From positions 1-11,486 of the forward strand of contig CAMLIA010000147.1 in the NCBI GenBank assembly GCA_946479905.1: DNA of 11,486 bases, read 5' to 3'. Of the stretch, positions 9,448 through 11,486 are shown one piece after another. A program made the translations under genes and the position numbers. This stretch comes from an uncultured Frankiales bacterium. Its GTDB lineage: Bacteria > Actinomycetota > Actinomycetes > Mycobacteriales > SCTD01. The first letter of the stretch is position 1. Each line of letters starts with the position of its first letter. A model generated the notes under the pieces. The model was not told where the DNA came from. It searched no databases and worked only from the letters and a program-made list of their open reading frames with translations.

Positions 9448-10727
9448 CCGGGTTCGGCGTCGCGACGTCCGCCTACCAGATCGAGGGCGCGGTCGACGCC
9501 GACGGCCGGGGCCCCTCGACGTGGGACGAGTTCTGCACGCGGCCGGGGGCCGTGCTCGACGGCTCCGACGGGCGTACCGCGTGCGACTCCTACCACCGCT
9601 TCGACGAGGACCTCGAGCTGCTGACGAGGCTCGGCGCCGACGCCTACCGGTTCTCCGTGGCGTGGCCGCGGGTGCAGCCGGCGGGCTCCGGTGCCGTCAA
9701 CCCGGCCGGCCTCGACTACTACGAGCGGGTGGTGGACAGCCTGCTGGCACAGGGGATCCGGCCCTTCCCGACGCTCTACCACTGGGACCTGCCGCTGCCC
9801 CTCGAGCAGGCCGGAGGGTGGCCGTCGCGGGACACGGCGGCCCGCTTCGTCGACTACGCCACGACCGTGGCGGACCGGCTCGCCGACCGGGTCACCTGCT
9901 GGGCGACCCTCAACGAGCCGTGGTGCACGGCCATGCTCGGCTACGCCGCCGGGGTGTTCGCCCCGGGTCGCCGCGAGCCCGCCCGGGCCCACGACGCCGC
10001 CCACCACCTGCTGCTCGCGCACGGGTGGGCCGCGGCAGCGCTGCGGGCAGCCCACCCAGGTGTCGAGGTGGGCCTCGCCCTCAACCTGACGACCGTCCGC
10101 ACCGACCCGGACGGCGACCCCGCCGCGGCCGACGTCGTGGACGCCTGGCAGAACCGGCTGTGGCTCGACGCCCTCGTCGACGGCCGCTACCCCTCGGTGC
10201 TGGGCGATCCCGGTGCGCTGCGGGCAGGCGACCTCGAGGCGGTCCGCGGCTCCGCGGACTGGATCGGCATCAACTACTACACGCCCTTCCGGATCGGCCC
10301 TCCTGTCGCCGGTGGGGCGGGTGTCGGCCAGGACGTCGACGCCTTCCCGGGCGCGCCGCCGTTCGCGTTCGCCCCGCGCCCGCCGCTCACGACGATGGGG
10401 TGGGAGGTCGACCCGCAGGGCCTGGTGGACGTCCTGCGGACCACGGCGGCGCGGGCTCCCGGGGTGCCGCTGCGGATCACGGAGAACGGCGGCGCGTTCG
10501 TCGACGACACCGACCGGATCGCCTACCTGGAGGGGCACCTCGCGGCGATGGGCGGCAGCGGTGTGGACGTCGTCGACTACTTCGCGTGGTCGCTGCTGGA
10601 CAACTTCGAGTGGGCACAGGGCTACACGCAGCGGTTCGGGCTGGTGTCCGTCGAGGCCGACACGCTGCGCCGGCTGCCCAAGCCGTCCTTCCAGTGGTAC
10701 GCCGACCACATCGCCCGGCAGCGGTGA
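9444..10727 (+). CDS. GH1 beta-glucosidase / 6-phospho-beta-glucosidase family glycosidase
   Basis: The 427-residue protein begins at GTG in a GTGA overlap, with AGGTGG seven bases upstream inside the previous gene. It has the GH1 landmarks in order: ATSAYQIEGA near the N terminus, HWDLPLPLE, TLNEPW with the acid/base Glu158, INYYTP, ITENGGAF with the nucleophile Glu347, and the sugar-binding SLLDNFEWAQGY near the C terminus. It hydrolyses beta-linked glycosides with retention of configuration. There is no signal peptide, so it should act on imported sugars inside the cell, in keeping with the neighbouring sugar ABC transporter permease. The N terminus is about 10-15 residues shorter than many relatives, which usually have a F-P-x-x-F-L-W lead-in. 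I did not see the motif that would decide between free and 6-phospho sugars, but a transporter of the ABC type favours non-phosphorylated substrates. Confidence 0.94.
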   Translation: MTGFGVATSAYQIEGAVDADGRGPSTWDEFCTRPGAVLDGSDGRTACDSYHRFDEDLELLTRLGADAYRFSVAWPRVQPAGSGAVNPAGLDYYERVVDSLLAQGIRPFPTLYHWDLPLPLEQAGGWPSRDTAARFVDYATTVADRLADRVTCWATLNEPWCTAMLGYAAGVFAPGRREPARAHDAAHHLLLAHGWAAAALRAAHPGVEVGLALNLTTVRTDPDGDPAAADVVDAWQNRLWLDALVDGRYPSVLGDPGALRAGDLEAVRGSADWIGINYYTPFRIGPPVAGGAGVGQDVDAFPGAPPFAFAPRPPLTTMGWEVDPQGLVDVLRTTAARAPGVPLRITENGGAFVDDTDRIAYLEGHLAAMGGSGVDVVDYFAWSLLDNFEWAQGYTQRFGLVSVEADTLRRLPKPSFQWYADHIARQR

Positions 10728-11248
10728 CGGCGGAGGAGATCAGCGGCGGCCGGGAGCCGCGTCGATGGGTCAGGCCCGTCGTGGCGGTCCTGCTGGTCGT
10801 GCTGATCGCCGTGATCGCGGGCGACCAGCTGCTCCGCCGGCACGAGCGGCAGGCGCTGCAACGGTGCGTCGTCGCGGCCGAGTCCGACCTCGACGACCTG
10901 ACCTACCGGACCGCCGGCCTGGAGGTCTACATCGCCTCGGCCGTCGACCGGCCCGACATCCCCTCGTCGGTGCGTCGGAGCCTGCGGGGGATCGTGCAGG
11001 AGACGCTGCTGCGCGGGGTGCCGCCGCTGCAGCGCGACCAGCGCCGGTGCTCGAGCACGCGGACGTGGCATCAGGCCGCGGCGGCTGGCCGGCGGGCCTA
11101 CCTCGCCTACCTCGACCTGCGGGTGCAGCAGGTCCTGCGCGCCGTCGAGAACCTCGACGCGCTGCACGTCGTCGTCCCCGAGATCGCGCCGGCGCGAGAC
11201 CGGGCCCGATCGGAGCTGGCGAAGGCCGGGGTGACCCTCAGCCCTTGA
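10724..11248 (+). CDS. Single-TM uncharacterised protein (174 residues)
   Basis: I do not recognise this protein. It begins with GTG in a GTGA overlap with the GH1 stop. Residues 1-15 are polar and charged, about 16-35 form one strong hydrophobic segment (VVAVLLVVLIAVIAG core), and the rest is a helix-rich, Arg/Glu/Leu/Ala-rich domain with two cysteines (about residues 47 and 109). Positive residues before the segment predict an N-in, C-out topology, so the domain would face outside. Possible roles are a membrane-anchored partner of the transporter or a cell-wall protein, but nothing in the sequence decides. No upstream ribosome site is obvious, in keeping with re-initiation from the GH1 gene. 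Its last 11 bases overlap the convergent permease gene. Codon bias supports the frame up to the stop. Confidence 0.75.
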   Translation: MTAEEISGGREPRRWVRPVVAVLLVVLIAVIAGDQLLRRHERQALQRCVVAAESDLDDLTYRTAGLEVYIASAVDRPDIPSSVRRSLRGIVQETLLRGVPPLQRDQRRCSSTRTWHQAAAAGRRAYLAYLDLRVQQVLRAVENLDALHVVVPEIAPARDRARSELAKAGVTLSP

Positions 11249-11486
11249 GGCCGCCGGCGAGCAGGCCACGCACGAAGTACCGCTGCAGCGACACGAACAC
11301 GACGACCGGGAGGGCGATCGAGAGGAAGGCACCTGCGGACAGCAGCTGCCAGGCCGTGCCCTGCGTCCCCGACAGGTTGGCCAGCGACACCGTCAGCGGC
11401 GCCAGCTCCGGCGTCCCGCCCGCGAAGGTGAGCGCGACCAGCAGGTCGTTCCAGACCCAGAGGAACTGGAAGATCCCGAACGCGGC
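11238..11486 (-). CDS. Carbohydrate ABC transporter permease, MalG/AglG-type (3' end only)
   Basis: The frame runs off the window edge and gives the last 82 residues of a binding-protein-dependent sugar permease. It reads FGIFQFLWVWNDLLVALTF, a conserved stretch that normally follows the EAA loop, then APLTVSLANLSG, a last membrane segment (AGAFLSIALPVVVFVSL), and the typical end LQRYFVRGLLAGGLKG. The EAA motif itself lies outside the window. The FQFLWVWNDLLVAL block is most like alpha-glucoside-type (AglG/ThuG) permeases, an impression from memory. It would pair with a MalF-type permease, a solute-binding protein and an ATPase, presumably encoded further right on the same strand. It is convergent with the GH1 operon and overlaps it by 11 bases. 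Confidence 0.93.
   Translation of the reverse strand, partial: AAFGIFQFLWVWNDLLVALTFAGGTPELAPLTVSLANLSGTQGTAWQLLSAGAFLSIALPVVVFVSLQRYFVRGLLAGGLKG

Noticed and set aside
9378..10709. Open frame of 443 codons on the minus strand opposite the GH1 gene
   Set aside because: Mirror of GH1 codons; composition is Arg/Gly/Val/Pro-rich and shows no family features.
9389..10723. Upstream extension of the single-TM protein's frame across the whole GH1 gene
   Set aside because: The extension is out of frame with GH1 and highly Arg/Gly/Ala-rich; the sensible start is GTG 10724 at the GTGA overlap.

Overview
The window is gene-dense, very GC-rich DNA (roughly 70-75% G+C by eye) from a chromosome of an actinomycete-like bacterium. 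The evidence is strong G/C bias at third codon positions, frequent GTG starts, GTGA start/stop overlaps, apparent leaderless promoters, and gene families typical of Actinomycetota: an MFS-cNMP-patatin fusion, an Rv1473-like ABC-F protein, and a DUF4032 kinase-like protein. I cannot name the genus. No rRNA, tRNA, CRISPR, insertion sequence, prophage or integrase is visible, and no stretch over 100 bases lacks a gene.

Left part (49-4025): a 1059-residue fusion of a 14-TM DHA2-type exporter, a cyclic-nucleotide-binding domain and a patatin-like phospholipase runs rightward. It converges on a membrane-anchored neutral zinc metallopeptidase on the minus strand. The two 3' ends overlap by 52 bases.

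Centre (4026-6952, plus strand): a short divergent region leads into an ABC-F ATPase, a compact FMN-dependent alpha-hydroxy-acid oxidase family protein coupled to it by a GTGA overlap, and an unrecognised 100-residue protein. The ABC-F leader appears to carry a three-codon leaderless mini-ORF just after a good -10 element, which is interesting because ABC-F genes are often controlled by leader translation.

Right part (6926-11486): a DHA3-like MFS exporter on the minus strand is divergent from a tightly packed plus-strand set of three genes: a DUF4032 protein with a lipopolysaccharide-kinase-like domain, a GH1 beta-glucosidase and a single-TM unknown protein. Each neighbouring pair in that set overlaps by four bases (GTGA). 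The set runs into the 3' end of a MalG-type sugar ABC transporter permease on the minus strand, which is cut by the window edge. A sugar or glycoside import and hydrolysis locus is therefore likely here, and the kinase-like and single-TM proteins are the least understood parts. The MFS/DUF4032 divergent region holds two apparent leaderless promoters and a perfect inverted repeat over one of them.
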